Of a DNA stretch of 64,000 nt, positions 8,365-17,031 are shown one piece after another. This DNA comes from Dinoroseobacter sp039192165. Lineage in GTDB: Bacteria; Pseudomonadota; Alphaproteobacteria; Rhodobacterales; Rhodobacteraceae. Location: positions 186,001 to 250,000 of the forward strand of contig JBCCXD010000003.1 of assembly GCA_039192165.1 (NCBI GenBank), read 5' to 3'. A program made the translations under genes and the position numbers. A model generated the notes under the pieces. That model had not been told where the DNA came from, searched no databases, and saw nothing but the letters and a program-made list of their open reading frames with translations. Positions within the stretch are counted from its first letter, which is position 1, and every line of letters starts with the position of its first letter.

Positions 8365-9234
8365 ATGATTGGCGCCATCGGAATACTCATTGTCTTCGTC
8401 ATGATCTTCGGGGGCTACCTCGCGGCGGGTGGCAAGATGGGCATTATCCTGAAATCACTGCCGTTTGAGTTTACCATGATTGGTGGTGCGGCGGTTGGTG
8501 CGTTTGTTATCAGCAATGACCTTGCGGGCATCAAACACACTTTGAAAGATATCGGGAAAGTCTTCAAAGGCCCGCGTTGGAAGCCCGAAGACTACCGGGA
8601 CCTTTTGTGTCTTCTCTTTGAATTGCTGCGTCTGAGAAAGCAAAATCCCGTGGCTCTGGAAGAACATATCGAGGAGCCTGGCAACTCAGACATTTTCAAC
8701 AAGTATCCACGCATTGCACAGGATCACGAGGCGATGGATCTGATCGCAGACACACTGCGAAATGCATCATTGAACTACGACGATCCGCATCAGGTTGAAG
8801 AAGTGCTCGAAAAACGATTGGAAGCGCATCTCGAGCATGCTCTGCACTCAAGCCATGCGTTGCAAACCATGGCAGATGGCTTGCCAGCGCTTGGGATCGT
8901 GGCCGCCGTTCTAGGGGTGATCAAAACCATGGCGTCGATCGACCAACCCCCAGAGATTCTTGGAAAACTCATTGGCGGTGCACTTGTCGGCACGTTCCTT
9001 GGTGTGTTTCTGGCCTATGGCATGGTCGGGCCTTTTGCCGCGCGGGTTCGCGCTGTCACCGAAGAGGAGGCCCATTTCTACCTGATGATCCGGGAGGTGC
9101 TTGTGGCCAGCTTGCACAAACACCCCGTGAACCTCTGTATCGAGGTCGGTCGGCAGAATACACCCAACCAGTTTCGACCAACTTTTCTGGAGCTTGAGGG
9201 TGCTCTGAAGGAAATTTCGCAGGGTGCATCGTGA
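8365..9234 (+). CDS. motA: Flagellar stator protein MotA
   Basis: MotA (289 residues) is the proton-conducting stator subunit that drives rotation by contacting FliG. Four transmembrane helices are visible: residues 1-22, about 30-50, and a pair around 170-220. Family motifs include GAIGILIVFVMIFGGYLAAGG, the conserved TMADGLPALGIVAAVLGVIKTM and LVGTFLGVFLAYGMVGP. The ATG at 8365 matches the family N-terminus; earlier in-frame starts lie inside the motE-like gene. Its partner motB is not in this window, so it is presumably upstream near flgE/flgK or elsewhere. The stop overlaps a GTG start of the next gene. Confidence 0.95.
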   Translation: MIGAIGILIVFVMIFGGYLAAGGKMGIILKSLPFEFTMIGGAAVGAFVISNDLAGIKHTLKDIGKVFKGPRWKPEDYRDLLCLLFELLRLRKQNPVALEEHIEEPGNSDIFNKYPRIAQDHEAMDLIADTLRNASLNYDDPHQVEEVLEKRLEAHLEHALHSSHALQTMADGLPALGIVAAVLGVIKTMASIDQPPEILGKLIGGALVGTFLGVFLAYGMVGPFAARVRAVTEEEAHFYLMIREVLVASLHKHPVNLCIEVGRQNTPNQFRPTFLELEGALKEISQGAS

Positions 9235-11141
9235 GATATGTTTCTGCCCTGATCTGTATCTGCGCTTGCAGCCTGCAGAGTCATGCTGCAACCACCCTTC
9301 GATCCGGAGAGCATGCGGATTTTTCGCGCGTGGTTGTTGAACTTGAACAACCTGGGGATTGGTCCCTCACGCGCTCCTCTATCGGCTATATCTTTTCCGC
9401 CGACACGCTCCGGCCCCCGGTGCAGACAGACGACGTGTTCACGTATATTCCAAAAACACGCTTGGGATCTGTCCGCTATGATGAACGCCGCAATATAATC
9501 ATTTTTGGTTTAACCTGCGAGCTATGTTCCGCCGACGCATTTGAAATAAGAAATGGTCGTGTTGTTATCGACTTTAAAAATGAAATAACGAGATCTAGTG
9601 ATAATAAAATTTCCGACCGGCTTGAAAATAACACAGCGAATTATTCCTATATTGATTCAAGAGATATTCGATCGAAGGATACCCTTTCGAAACATGAAAT
9701 CATACCGCATGACGCGTTTGTTTCGGAGAAGTCATTTATAATTTTAACCAGTCCTTTCAGAGTTGAGAACACCACAGAAATCTCCGATCAAAATAAAGAA
9801 CTGGAAAAAGAAATTTTTGAAGCTGTCATTGGGAATGAAACTTCAGAGAAGCAGACTATTGAGAACCCCTCTGTGAGTAATTCACCAACAGGCCATATCT
9901 CTGAGGACTTTGCAGACAAAATTGAAAAGATGGTTGTTGTCTCGCCCCTGGACATGGACCCCGCCCAATACGCCGAAACCAGCGCGCCCGACAGCCCGGA
10001 ATATGCATGCTTCGATGTCAAAGCAGGCGCAATTCTTAGTCTCTCGGCATCGTATAACGACCTGGCCGCGGCATACTCAGATATCTTTGACGCAAAGGAC
10101 AACGTCCGCGTGCAAGAGCTTGAGAGGCTCGTGAAGGCCCAGCTCGCCTTGGGACTTGGTCAGGAAGCACTTTCGAGCTTGAGGTTGTATCCAAAGATCG
10201 ACCGCTCGACACATTTCCTGGGAATACTGGCGCAGATACTTGCTGGTCAGGAGCTCACTGAAATGCAGCGAACCTCGCTTAAATCATGTGATGACTCTGA
10301 AACACTGTGGAGAGTTCTGGCTTTTAAAGTGGCAGATACACCTGTGCTGGAGGACGTTGATTCAATAGTTTTGCAATACCTTGAGCTTCCCTACGCGCTA
10401 AGGCGCACGATTGCACCTCGTTTTATCGAGCGTCTGATGCGGACAGGGAACGAGCGTGCTGCCTACCGTGTGGCAGAAAACATCCGAAGTGTGGATCAGA
10501 CAGTCTTCGACGAGCTTGCTGAAACGAAAATTCCGTCCTCCTCGATCGTGTCTCTTGGAATCGACGAGATCTCTGAAGAGGTAGCGGCGAGCAACGGACC
10601 AAACAATGGCACCGTCAATGGTCTAATACGTAAAATGCAAAGGGCATTGAAAGACGACTATGAGATCAAAACCGAAGACTGGGTATTAATTGACTCCGCA
10701 ATTTATCAGTACCGTTCAGATTGGCGTGGAAAGGACCTCCTTACTTTAAAGGTCAAGCTGTCACTGGCTCAAGGGGATCTGGGCGCTACAGGTGGTTCAC
10801 TTCGTGCTTTGCTGGATGGAACGTCAGAGATTCAGGAGGAGCTTCTTTTAGAGCTTTTTGAAGTCACGGAAAAGCGGAGTTCGAAGTTCGCAGATTTGTA
10901 CTTGCGTTCTTTTCTAAATTCCTGGGCAGGGGAAGTACGATATCACAAGAATCCTGGGAACAAGACGTCTGCCATAGGTCGCTGGCTCAAGGAGCATACA
11001 ACTGAAGACAGATTGATCCATCCGCAGAACACTCCATCAAGAGAAACTGAGTCGGTCGAAAGAGGAAAGTTTTCCGCATTGGATCAGGCTGATAGAATTG
11101 ATGCGATCCTTAGTCTGCTCGATACAGATCAAAAGAGCTAA
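9231..11141 (+). CDS. Exported protein of unknown function in the flagellar operon
   Basis: I do not recognise this 636-residue protein. It starts with GTG overlapping the motA stop (GTGA) and has a Sec signal peptide ending near residue 19-20 (SLQSHA). A beta-rich region (about 25-115, with ADFSRVVVELEQPGDW and NGRVVIDFKN) loosely resembles AMIN-type periplasmic domains. A low-complexity acidic linker (about 120-260) follows, then a mostly helical TPR/Sel1-like second half (about 265-630) with repeated E, L and A spacing. Bases 9480-9900 are distinctly AT-rich. Co-translation with motA and three bases to flhA suggest a periplasmic stator or basal-body accessory role, comparable in position to rhizobial MotC but not demonstrably related. 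Confidence 0.8.
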   Translation: MRYVSALICICACSLQSHAATTLRSGEHADFSRVVVELEQPGDWSLTRSSIGYIFSADTLRPPVQTDDVFTYIPKTRLGSVRYDERRNIIIFGLTCELCSADAFEIRNGRVVIDFKNEITRSSDNKISDRLENNTANYSYIDSRDIRSKDTLSKHEIIPHDAFVSEKSFIILTSPFRVENTTEISDQNKELEKEIFEAVIGNETSEKQTIENPSVSNSPTGHISEDFADKIEKMVVVSPLDMDPAQYAETSAPDSPEYACFDVKAGAILSLSASYNDLAAAYSDIFDAKDNVRVQELERLVKAQLALGLGQEALSSLRLYPKIDRSTHFLGILAQILAGQELTEMQRTSLKSCDDSETLWRVLAFKVADTPVLEDVDSIVLQYLELPYALRRTIAPRFIERLMRTGNERAAYRVAENIRSVDQTVFDELAETKIPSSSIVSLGIDEISEEVAASNGPNNGTVNGLIRKMQRALKDDYEIKTEDWVLIDSAIYQYRSDWRGKDLLTLKVKLSLAQGDLGATGGSLRALLDGTSEIQEELLLELFEVTEKRSSKFADLYLRSFLNSWAGEVRYHKNPGNKTSAIGRWLKEHTTEDRLIHPQNTPSRETESVERGKFSALDQADRIDAILSLLDTDQKS

Positions 11142-11143
11142 AA

Positions 11144-13225
11144 GTGGATCGTAAACCCACCTTCTACCTGGCGCTTTTTCTTATGGCAGTCATTATCATG
11201 ATGGTGCTGCCCGTACCTTCCTACATACTTGACCTAGGGGTAGCAGTCTCCTTCGGGCTGGCCATAACGATATTTGTCGTCACACTTTTCATCGAGCGCC
11301 CGCTGGATTTCTCGAGCTTCCCCGCCATGCTGGTCGCGTCGTTGCTCCTCAGACTCTCCCTCAACGTATCATCCACCAAGCTTATTCTCTCCGAAGGACA
11401 TACAGGAACAGACGCCGCGGGAACGATTATCAAGGCATTCTCGCAGTTTTTTATGAGCGGAAGTCTTCTTCTAGGTGTCATTGCATTCACTGTGATCCTC
11501 ATTGTCAATTTCGTCGTCATTACAAAAGGCGCCACCCGAATGGCAGAGGTCGGGGCACGATTTGCTCTGGACGCCATGCCCGGTCGTCAGTTGGCGATTG
11601 ATAGTGACGTTGCCGCTGGCGCTATCACACATGAGGAGGCGCGCGAGAGACGTGCAGCCGAGCAGGCCGAGGCGAGCTTTCTTGGATCCTTGGACGGTGC
11701 TTCGAAATTTGTGAAAGGAGACGCGATCGCCGGCCTTCTCATAACACTTCTAAATATTGTTGCCGGTGTATCCGTGGGCCTTTTTGTCCACGATCTGAGC
11801 GTCTCCCAGGCTTTTGAAGTCTATGCAATTCTCACTGTCGGAGACGGTCTTGTGACCCAAATTCCAGGTGTGATCATCTCCATCGCCGCAGGTCTGATAC
11901 TTGCGAGATCTGGCTTGCGGGAGAAGACCGGCAGTGTTTTTGCCAGACAGCTCGCGCAGTTTCCTCACGCGCTTTTGGTTGTAAGTGTCGTTCTCGGGGT
12001 TTTTGCAGTAACGCCCGGTATGCCCTTTTTTCCGTTTGCGATCCTCGCGGGCCTTTCTGGTTTCTTCTTCATTGAAATTCGAAAGCACATCGCTCGACAG
12101 AATGCTCAGGTAACCAAGCAAGAAAAGGCCACCCAAATCGAAGAGGAACCATCGCTCACAGACCTCTTGCACGTGGACGATATGCAGCTTGAGATCTCCA
12201 AAAACCTGGTTGGCGAAGTACTCGCGCCGCTATCTGGTCTGGAAGGCAGAATTGATGGTTTACGACGTCACATCGTAACGCAGTACGGCCTTATTCTTCC
12301 AAAGATACGCATTACGGACAATGACCTTCTTGATTTTGATGAGTATCGGTTTTTGATACAGGGAGTTGAAGTAGCGCGTGCGCGGGTTAGGTCCCATCAT
12401 TTTTTGACCCTCGAAGATGTTCCCGAAGGAAAACTGGAGAACATGATCAGAGAGAAAGAACCGGTATTCGAAGCGGATGCTATTTGGATACCCAAGGGTC
12501 AAAAAAGTCAAGCCAATGCACTCGGGCTTAATCTGATTAGTGCTGTCGAAGTTATTTCCACCCACCTTTTTGAAAAGATTAAGGAGAATCTTCATCTTTT
12601 CCTAACGCGTCGCCTTCTTGATGAATTGCTAGACAGTGTTTGCGAAGTCTCCGACCCGATCTCGCGAAGCCGAAACCGAAAGTTAATCAGCGAACTGGTT
12701 CCAGACCGTGTCTCCAAAGAGCTTCTGTTGTCCATCTTAACGGCGCTTCTGGAGGAGGAGGTCTCCATAAGAAACCTCCCAATTATAATCGAGGCAGTTT
12801 CACGTGTTGTCGAACTAGAGAATTCGACCGATACGATTCTAGAAAAAGTCAGACAATCAATTAAAGCGCAAATAGTTGAGAGTGTTAAAAATGGTCAGGA
12901 TACGCTAAAGGTAGTCCAGCTTGATGCACAATGGGAGGAGATTTTCCTAAAAAACTCGATAGTGTCCAAGGGTTATCCACAAATATCTCTTCCACCACAG
13001 CTATTCAATTTTCTTATAGGGGAAATCAATGCTCTCGCCGAAGATGTGGCTAGTGAAAGTCAGAAGCTTATTCTGGTTTGCTCCGAAATAAGGCGAAGAT
13101 TTATATTCCAGATCTTGCGATCAAAGGGAGTAAATGGAAGCGTATTGAGCTATGAAGAGATAGTCGGTGAAAGGCGTATAGAGCTTCGAAATACTTTGCT
13201 TTCGCCCGAGCTGGAGCTACCTTAG
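11144..13225 (+). CDS. flhA: Flagellar type III export protein FlhA
   Basis: FlhA (693 residues) is the large export-gate subunit that couples proton flow to substrate translocation and docks chaperone-substrate complexes through its cytosolic nonamer ring. The first about 320 residues carry eight hydrophobic helices with hallmark sequences LDLGVAVSFGLAITI, PAMLVASLLLRLSLNVSST and the FHIPEP-loop equivalent FALDAMPGRQLAID. The C-terminal half is the soluble domain. It begins with GTG three bases after the previous stop, and its TAG overlaps the fliR GTG. It forms a tight export operon with fliR and flhB. Confidence 0.97.
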   Translation: MDRKPTFYLALFLMAVIIMMVLPVPSYILDLGVAVSFGLAITIFVVTLFIERPLDFSSFPAMLVASLLLRLSLNVSSTKLILSEGHTGTDAAGTIIKAFSQFFMSGSLLLGVIAFTVILIVNFVVITKGATRMAEVGARFALDAMPGRQLAIDSDVAAGAITHEEARERRAAEQAEASFLGSLDGASKFVKGDAIAGLLITLLNIVAGVSVGLFVHDLSVSQAFEVYAILTVGDGLVTQIPGVIISIAAGLILARSGLREKTGSVFARQLAQFPHALLVVSVVLGVFAVTPGMPFFPFAILAGLSGFFFIEIRKHIARQNAQVTKQEKATQIEEEPSLTDLLHVDDMQLEISKNLVGEVLAPLSGLEGRIDGLRRHIVTQYGLILPKIRITDNDLLDFDEYRFLIQGVEVARARVRSHHFLTLEDVPEGKLENMIREKEPVFEADAIWIPKGQKSQANALGLNLISAVEVISTHLFEKIKENLHLFLTRRLLDELLDSVCEVSDPISRSRNRKLISELVPDRVSKELLLSILTALLEEEVSIRNLPIIIEAVSRVVELENSTDTILEKVRQSIKAQIVESVKNGQDTLKVVQLDAQWEEIFLKNSIVSKGYPQISLPPQLFNFLIGEINALAEDVASESQKLILVCSEIRRRFIFQILRSKGVNGSVLSYEEIVGERRIELRNTLLSPELELP

Positions 13226-13959
13226 TGCTCAGCGGTTACTCATTAGCGCTTTTCTCCAGTTTCCTTCAATCATCTGCAATGATGCTCTTACTGCCGGTAT
13301 TCTCCGACCGAAGGCTCCTTGGGCGAACGAGGGTCGTGATCATAGTCTTCCTTTCCGGTCTAATTTCATTCTCTCGAGTCGAGGATCTTGACTCCCGGCT
13401 TTGTGCAAGCGCATCAGCTGGCGTGATTTTTCTAAATAGTTTCATTCTTGGAGTAGTATTGGGTATGGTATTCAGAGTACCAGTTATTATTATAGAGATG
13501 TCTGGTTCCTTAATATCCCAAATCGGATCCTTTTCACAAATTTTCGGACCTGCAGTATCTGAGGATATATCTCAGATATTTGGAAGTGTTTTAAGCTACT
13601 TGGTAATAATATTTTTGGTAAGTATGGGATTTCATACTTTCATTCTTGACGCACTCTTGACCTCAAGCCTGCAATGTAATTACCAAGAATCCTACCTGGG
13701 ATCCGCGTTTGCGACCCTAAAGCATATCGGCCAAGGGTTTTTTAATCTATTTTTCTCGATCAGCTTTCCATTTATATTGTTGGGGTCGTTATATTTTGTA
13801 TGCATTGGGCTGATTGGCCGAGCAATGCCACAATTCATGGCAACTTTTATTGGCACACCGGCACTTCAGTTTATGACAATAGTTCTGCTCTACTTCGCTT
13901 TTGAGTACCTAGTACAAATAGTCACATCTTTTATATTGGACGGTGGGATTTTACTTTGA
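13225..13959 (+). CDS. fliR: Flagellar export gate protein FliR
   Basis: FliR (244 residues) is the gate subunit that assembles with FliP5 and FliQ4 into the export channel. It is almost entirely hydrophobic, with about six transmembrane helices. The family feature PVIIIEMSGSLISQIGSF and the late GRAMPQFMATFIGTPALQFM, resembling the conserved RxxPQxNxFxxGxP region, are present. Start GTG shares a base with the flhA stop, and the stop overlaps the flhB TTG (TTGA). The gene is AT-richer than most of the window; for example 13441-13500 has only 20 G/C in 60. Confidence 0.93.
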   Translation: MLSGYSLALFSSFLQSSAMMLLLPVFSDRRLLGRTRVVIIVFLSGLISFSRVEDLDSRLCASASAGVIFLNSFILGVVLGMVFRVPVIIIEMSGSLISQIGSFSQIFGPAVSEDISQIFGSVLSYLVIIFLVSMGFHTFILDALLTSSLQCNYQESYLGSAFATLKHIGQGFFNLFFSISFPFILLGSLYFVCIGLIGRAMPQFMATFIGTPALQFMTIVLLYFAFEYLVQIVTSFILDGGILL

Positions 13960-15032
13960 GTCAAGATGGCAAAGATGCAAAGATCTACCCACCGTCAGAA
14001 AAAAAGATCGCGGAGGCCAAAAGAAAAGGAAATAATATACCTGCTCATGAATTAAGGTCATCCATATTCCTGACTATAGGCGGTCTATTTCTAATAGCTA
14101 TATATAAGTTTGGGTTTTTTGAGAAATTTATAAATGATCTAACTAGAATATTTATAAATTTCCCAGAGCCTTCACGTCATTTGAGCCTTGAGAGCCTCGC
14201 TTTCGGTCTTCAAGCTGTCGTTTGGCTATTTATACTTCAGTTATTCACTATCGTAATATCTATGCTACTGTCATTCTCAGTGATGTCATTTCCGATCGCC
14301 GATCTTTCAAAGATCCACCCAAAGTTTCAAAACCTATCTGTATTGCGAGGAATCAGTGAAAAGTTCAATGGCCTCTCACTGTGGAAATTTGTCCTATCTA
14401 TTTTCAAAGTAGCGATTTGTATATTATTTCTTATTAGTTGGCTAGTAGGTTTTTTAGATCGATATGGAGTTGGGAACTTGTTTCCAGCCCGTTTTGCAAC
14501 GGACATGTTGATTGAGCAAGTCCTCTACTTTTGTGTCTTTTGTGCGCTGTCGTTTCTAGGGGTTGCAGTGCTGGACTATTTTGTTCAGCGCAAGGTCTAT
14601 CTCGACAGTTTGCGCATGACGCGAGAGGAGGTTCGAGAAGAACAAAAGCAGAGCGAAGGAAATCCTGAGTTTAGGCAACACCGCATTCAAAAGGCCAAGG
14701 AAATTGCGGGTTTCGCTGGCCGTGAAGCAGTGGCACAAGCGGATGTGGTGCTGGTCAACCCCACTCACATTGCCGTTGCCCTTGTTTGGGATAAGCAGGC
14801 GAACTCTCTTCCGAACGTGGCAGCAAAAGGTCAGGGACAACTGGCTTCTCTTATAAGACGTATTGCGGAAGAGGAAAACGTGCCAGTTGTTAGGGACGTT
14901 GCAACAGCGCGAAGCCTTTACGCCCGGTGCGAAGTTGGAGAACCAATCGAGCGCCAACACTTCAAAGCGGTTGCTGCAGCCTTCAGGTTTATAGCAACAC
15001 TCGAAAGAGGTCGAAATGTCTCAAGACCTTAG
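13956..15032 (+). CDS. flhB: Flagellar export switch protein FlhB
   Basis: FlhB (358 residues) controls the switch from rod/hook to filament substrates through autocleavage. The cleavage motif NPTH is at residues 268-271 within VVLVNPTHIAVALVWD, followed by VAAKGQGQLASLIRRIAEE and the VRDVATARSLYA segment. Four transmembrane helices precede the charged linker REEVREEQKQSEGNPEFR. The N-terminus shows the family's SEKKIAEAKRKGN. Translation probably starts at TTG overlapping the fliR stop. The 5' half is AT-rich, and the 3' end overlaps the next gene by 17 bases. Confidence 0.97.
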   Translation: MSQDGKDAKIYPPSEKKIAEAKRKGNNIPAHELRSSIFLTIGGLFLIAIYKFGFFEKFINDLTRIFINFPEPSRHLSLESLAFGLQAVVWLFILQLFTIVISMLLSFSVMSFPIADLSKIHPKFQNLSVLRGISEKFNGLSLWKFVLSIFKVAICILFLISWLVGFLDRYGVGNLFPARFATDMLIEQVLYFCVFCALSFLGVAVLDYFVQRKVYLDSLRMTREEVREEQKQSEGNPEFRQHRIQKAKEIAGFAGREAVAQADVVLVNPTHIAVALVWDKQANSLPNVAAKGQGQLASLIRRIAEEENVPVVRDVATARSLYARCEVGEPIERQHFKAVAAAFRFIATLERGRNVSRP

Positions 15033-15450
15033 TCTGTTAAGACTCTACGAGCTACTCGAGTTGATCGAAGCGCGCGCATCCTTTGAGCTTCACCGAAAAG
15101 CAATGCAAACACTTCTTCACAAAAGGGCCGCAGAAGCCAAAAAAGTTGTTCTTGAACCCCACCGCGGCTCCTTTGTCGACGGAATGTCTTTGCTGCAAGG
15201 CGTCCAAGTTCAATCCGCGAAGATTGATGAAAAGAAAAGAAATGCCGTGAAAGCCCATACTCTGCGCAAAGAGGAAGCTTTGGCTGCAGGGCACTGGCGA
15301 GAGTCGGTTGTGCGTCGAAATGTAGTGCAGCGGCTGCGCTTCCAGCAGCGCGAGAAAATTTGGAAATTAGATCGCGAAAGATCAGAGCACCATGCTCTGA
15401 CCACTCAAATCTGGTCCTGCCGAACCAAATCGGTGATTAATACACCATAA
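15016..15450 (+). CDS. FliJ-like small helical protein
   Basis: The 144-residue product is almost wholly helical and rich in K, R, E and Q, with long amphipathic stretches (residues 5-45 and 65-130). This is the profile of FliJ, the stalk and chaperone-escort protein that activates the FliI ATPase. No diagnostic FliJ motif can be cited, so the call rests on size, composition and location 3' of flhB, which it overlaps by 17 bases. Its last 46 bases overlap the convergent fliL-like gene. It could instead be an unrelated export chaperone. Confidence 0.6.
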   Translation: MSQDLSLLRLYELLELIEARASFELHRKAMQTLLHKRAAEAKKVVLEPHRGSFVDGMSLLQGVQVQSAKIDEKKRNAVKAHTLRKEEALAAGHWRESVVRRNVVQRLRFQQREKIWKLDRERSEHHALTTQIWSCRTKSVINTP

Positions 15451-15875
15451 ACAGGAACTGAAAGGATTGAAGACGCTTTTTCTTTTAAGGCAACCCGTAA
15501 AGAGTCAAGCGCGCGGTGCTCCGTAAAGGTGCCGGAGAAGTACCCCGAGTTTGCATGGTCGAAAAGTGCTGAAAGAAGTCCATCTCTGAGTTTCGCTTCT
15601 TGAAGGAATACTTGCTCTCTCGAACCCTCATTCGTTTCAATTGAAAGCGAGACGATTACCAGACTTGCCACAAGTCCGTCTTCCAAAACGGGAACTACGA
15701 ACTGATTGTTGAGTTTGACGACCTCAGAGCTAGCTTTCGCATCATCTGGATCTTGGTTTACATCAACATCTTCATTGGCTTCTTGGTCTTTGATAGCCTC
15801 AAGACTACCTAGAAAGATGCCAGCGCCAAAGCTTGAGAAAACCAAGACGGCAACGAGTGGTTTGAAGATACCCAT
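15405..15875 (-). CDS. Second FliL-like basal-body protein
   Basis: The 156-residue protein has a short N-terminus, a transmembrane helix (about residues 6-24, PLVAVLVFSSFGAGIFLGS), an acidic linker, and a periplasmic domain. That domain includes FVVPVLEDGLVASLVIVSLSIE, the KLRDGLLSALFDHAN helix and a C-terminal VYGVLITDLVRQDQI. This layout and the conserved end resemble FliL. It is the last gene of the flgB...flgH unit, overlapping the flgH stop by one base, and its 3' end overlaps the convergent FliJ-like gene. With fliL at 6850-7344 the locus encodes two FliL-family proteins; this one may serve the rod/L-ring side of the basal body, which is inference. Confidence 0.68.
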   Translation of the reverse strand: MGIFKPLVAVLVFSSFGAGIFLGSLEAIKDQEANEDVDVNQDPDDAKASSEVVKLNNQFVVPVLEDGLVASLVIVSLSIETNEGSREQVFLQEAKLRDGLLSALFDHANSGYFSGTFTEHRALDSLRVALKEKASSILSVPVYGVLITDLVRQDQI

Positions 15876-16612
15876 CAGAACGGAAGTACAATGTCTGCAA
15901 TTTGCTGTCCAAAGCGAGGCTGTTGAACGTCTGTGATTTGCCCCCGCCCACCGTATGAAATTCTTGCTGATGCAAGACGATCGTAGTCTACTTCATTTCG
16001 GCGACTGATGTCTTGGGGTCTTACGAAACCTGAAACTGTAAGTTCTCGCAGCTCAAAGTTGACTCTCACTTCTTGGGTTCCTGTAATCTGCAGAATCCCA
16101 TTTGGCATTTCACCAACGACTGTTGCTGCGATGCGAAGAGCGAGTTTCTCGCGCCGGCTTATATTTCCATCACCTTCCGAGCTGCTGGTAGATTCTGTAT
16201 TAATAAGTTCATTTGTATCGGCACCCGTAGGAAGTTGCTTAGCAATATTGGTAGGTAACCCAAAGAGTTCGTCAATTTGTAACTCTTCGCTTCCGGAGCG
16301 CGAGCGATCACTTGAATTCGACCATTGCGCCTCATCGTCAATTTCTATAACAACAGTGACAATATCGCCTGCTGTACTTGCTTTCCTATTTTGTAGAAAT
16401 GAATTCTGCGAAATATTCCATAACGATGCCTCAAAGCTAAGTCGATTTTCCACCAAGTCTCTTGGATAGCTCTTGACCGGGACAGTAAAATAATCTGTGC
16501 TCGCAGCAGATGGAGAAAAATCGGGTACCTGACCGACGTCCTTCAATCGAGTGCAAGACGACATTACGATTAAAAATAGGGCTAGCACCACGAGTCTTTC
16601 TGAATTCATCAT
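15875..16612 (-). CDS. flgH: Flagellar L-ring lipoprotein (FlgH)
   Basis: FlgH (245 residues) builds the outer-membrane L ring around the rod. A lipoprotein signal with lipobox-like VMSSC near residue 20 is evident. The family's SLWNISQNSFLQNRKASTAGDIVTVVIEIDDEA region, the GEMPNGILQITGTQEVRVNFE segment and the closing GRGQITDVQQPRFGQQIADIVLPF are all present. The gene starts with ATGATG overlapping the flgA stop and is followed by the second fliL-like gene. Such flgA-flgH coupling is usual in alphaproteobacterial loci. Confidence 0.95.
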   Translation of the reverse strand: MMNSERLVVLALFLIVMSSCTRLKDVGQVPDFSPSAASTDYFTVPVKSYPRDLVENRLSFEASLWNISQNSFLQNRKASTAGDIVTVVIEIDDEAQWSNSSDRSRSGSEELQIDELFGLPTNIAKQLPTGADTNELINTESTSSSEGDGNISRREKLALRIAATVVGEMPNGILQITGTQEVRVNFELRELTVSGFVRPQDISRRNEVDYDRLASARISYGGRGQITDVQQPRFGQQIADIVLPF

Positions 16613-17031
16613 TGCTGTATGTTAACCTGTGCAACGCCAAGATCGGTGACTTTTGCACTGAGGATTTTTCTAGACTCCAAGTTCATTACCTCAATTATTT
16701 CATTCTTAGATCCAGCTCTTAGTGCTCTCCCCTGAACTTCAATACTTATATTTCCGTAATAAGCAAATAATCTGATAACCTCATTTCGCGATATAAGAAT
16801 CGCCTCAGACAGTTGGCCGTATAAAATGGGTTGACCTGAATATAGAATCTCATTTGACCTGAGCCCGATAACTTGAGATGGGTCACTATATGCACCTTCA
16901 ATAGAGACTTCCTTGAGTACTATGTGCCTCTTCGTGATGATTGTACCCGCATGAATAGTCTTTGACACTAGAATACTCTCTGCAATTGCAGAGGTGCCCA
17001 ACAGAATCAGAAAAGCTGAAATATAAATCAT
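16609..17031 (-). CDS. flgA: P-ring assembly chaperone FlgA
   Basis: FlgA (140 residues) is a periplasmic chaperone needed for P-ring formation by FlgI. The short form seen here has a signal peptide (MIYISAFLILLGTSAIA) and a SAF-like domain. That domain contains SKTIHAGTIITKRHIVLKEV and a C-terminal ESRKILSAKVTDLGVAQVN strand pair. Length is below that of enteric FlgA (about 220) but matches alphaproteobacterial versions. The start overlaps the flgG stop (ATGA) and the end overlaps flgH, so expression is probably coupled. Composition is AT-rich relative to flgG. Confidence 0.85.
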   Translation of the reverse strand: MIYISAFLILLGTSAIAESILVSKTIHAGTIITKRHIVLKEVSIEGAYSDPSQVIGLRSNEILYSGQPILYGQLSEAILISRNEVIRLFAYYGNISIEVQGRALRAGSKNEIIEVMNLESRKILSAKVTDLGVAQVNIQQ

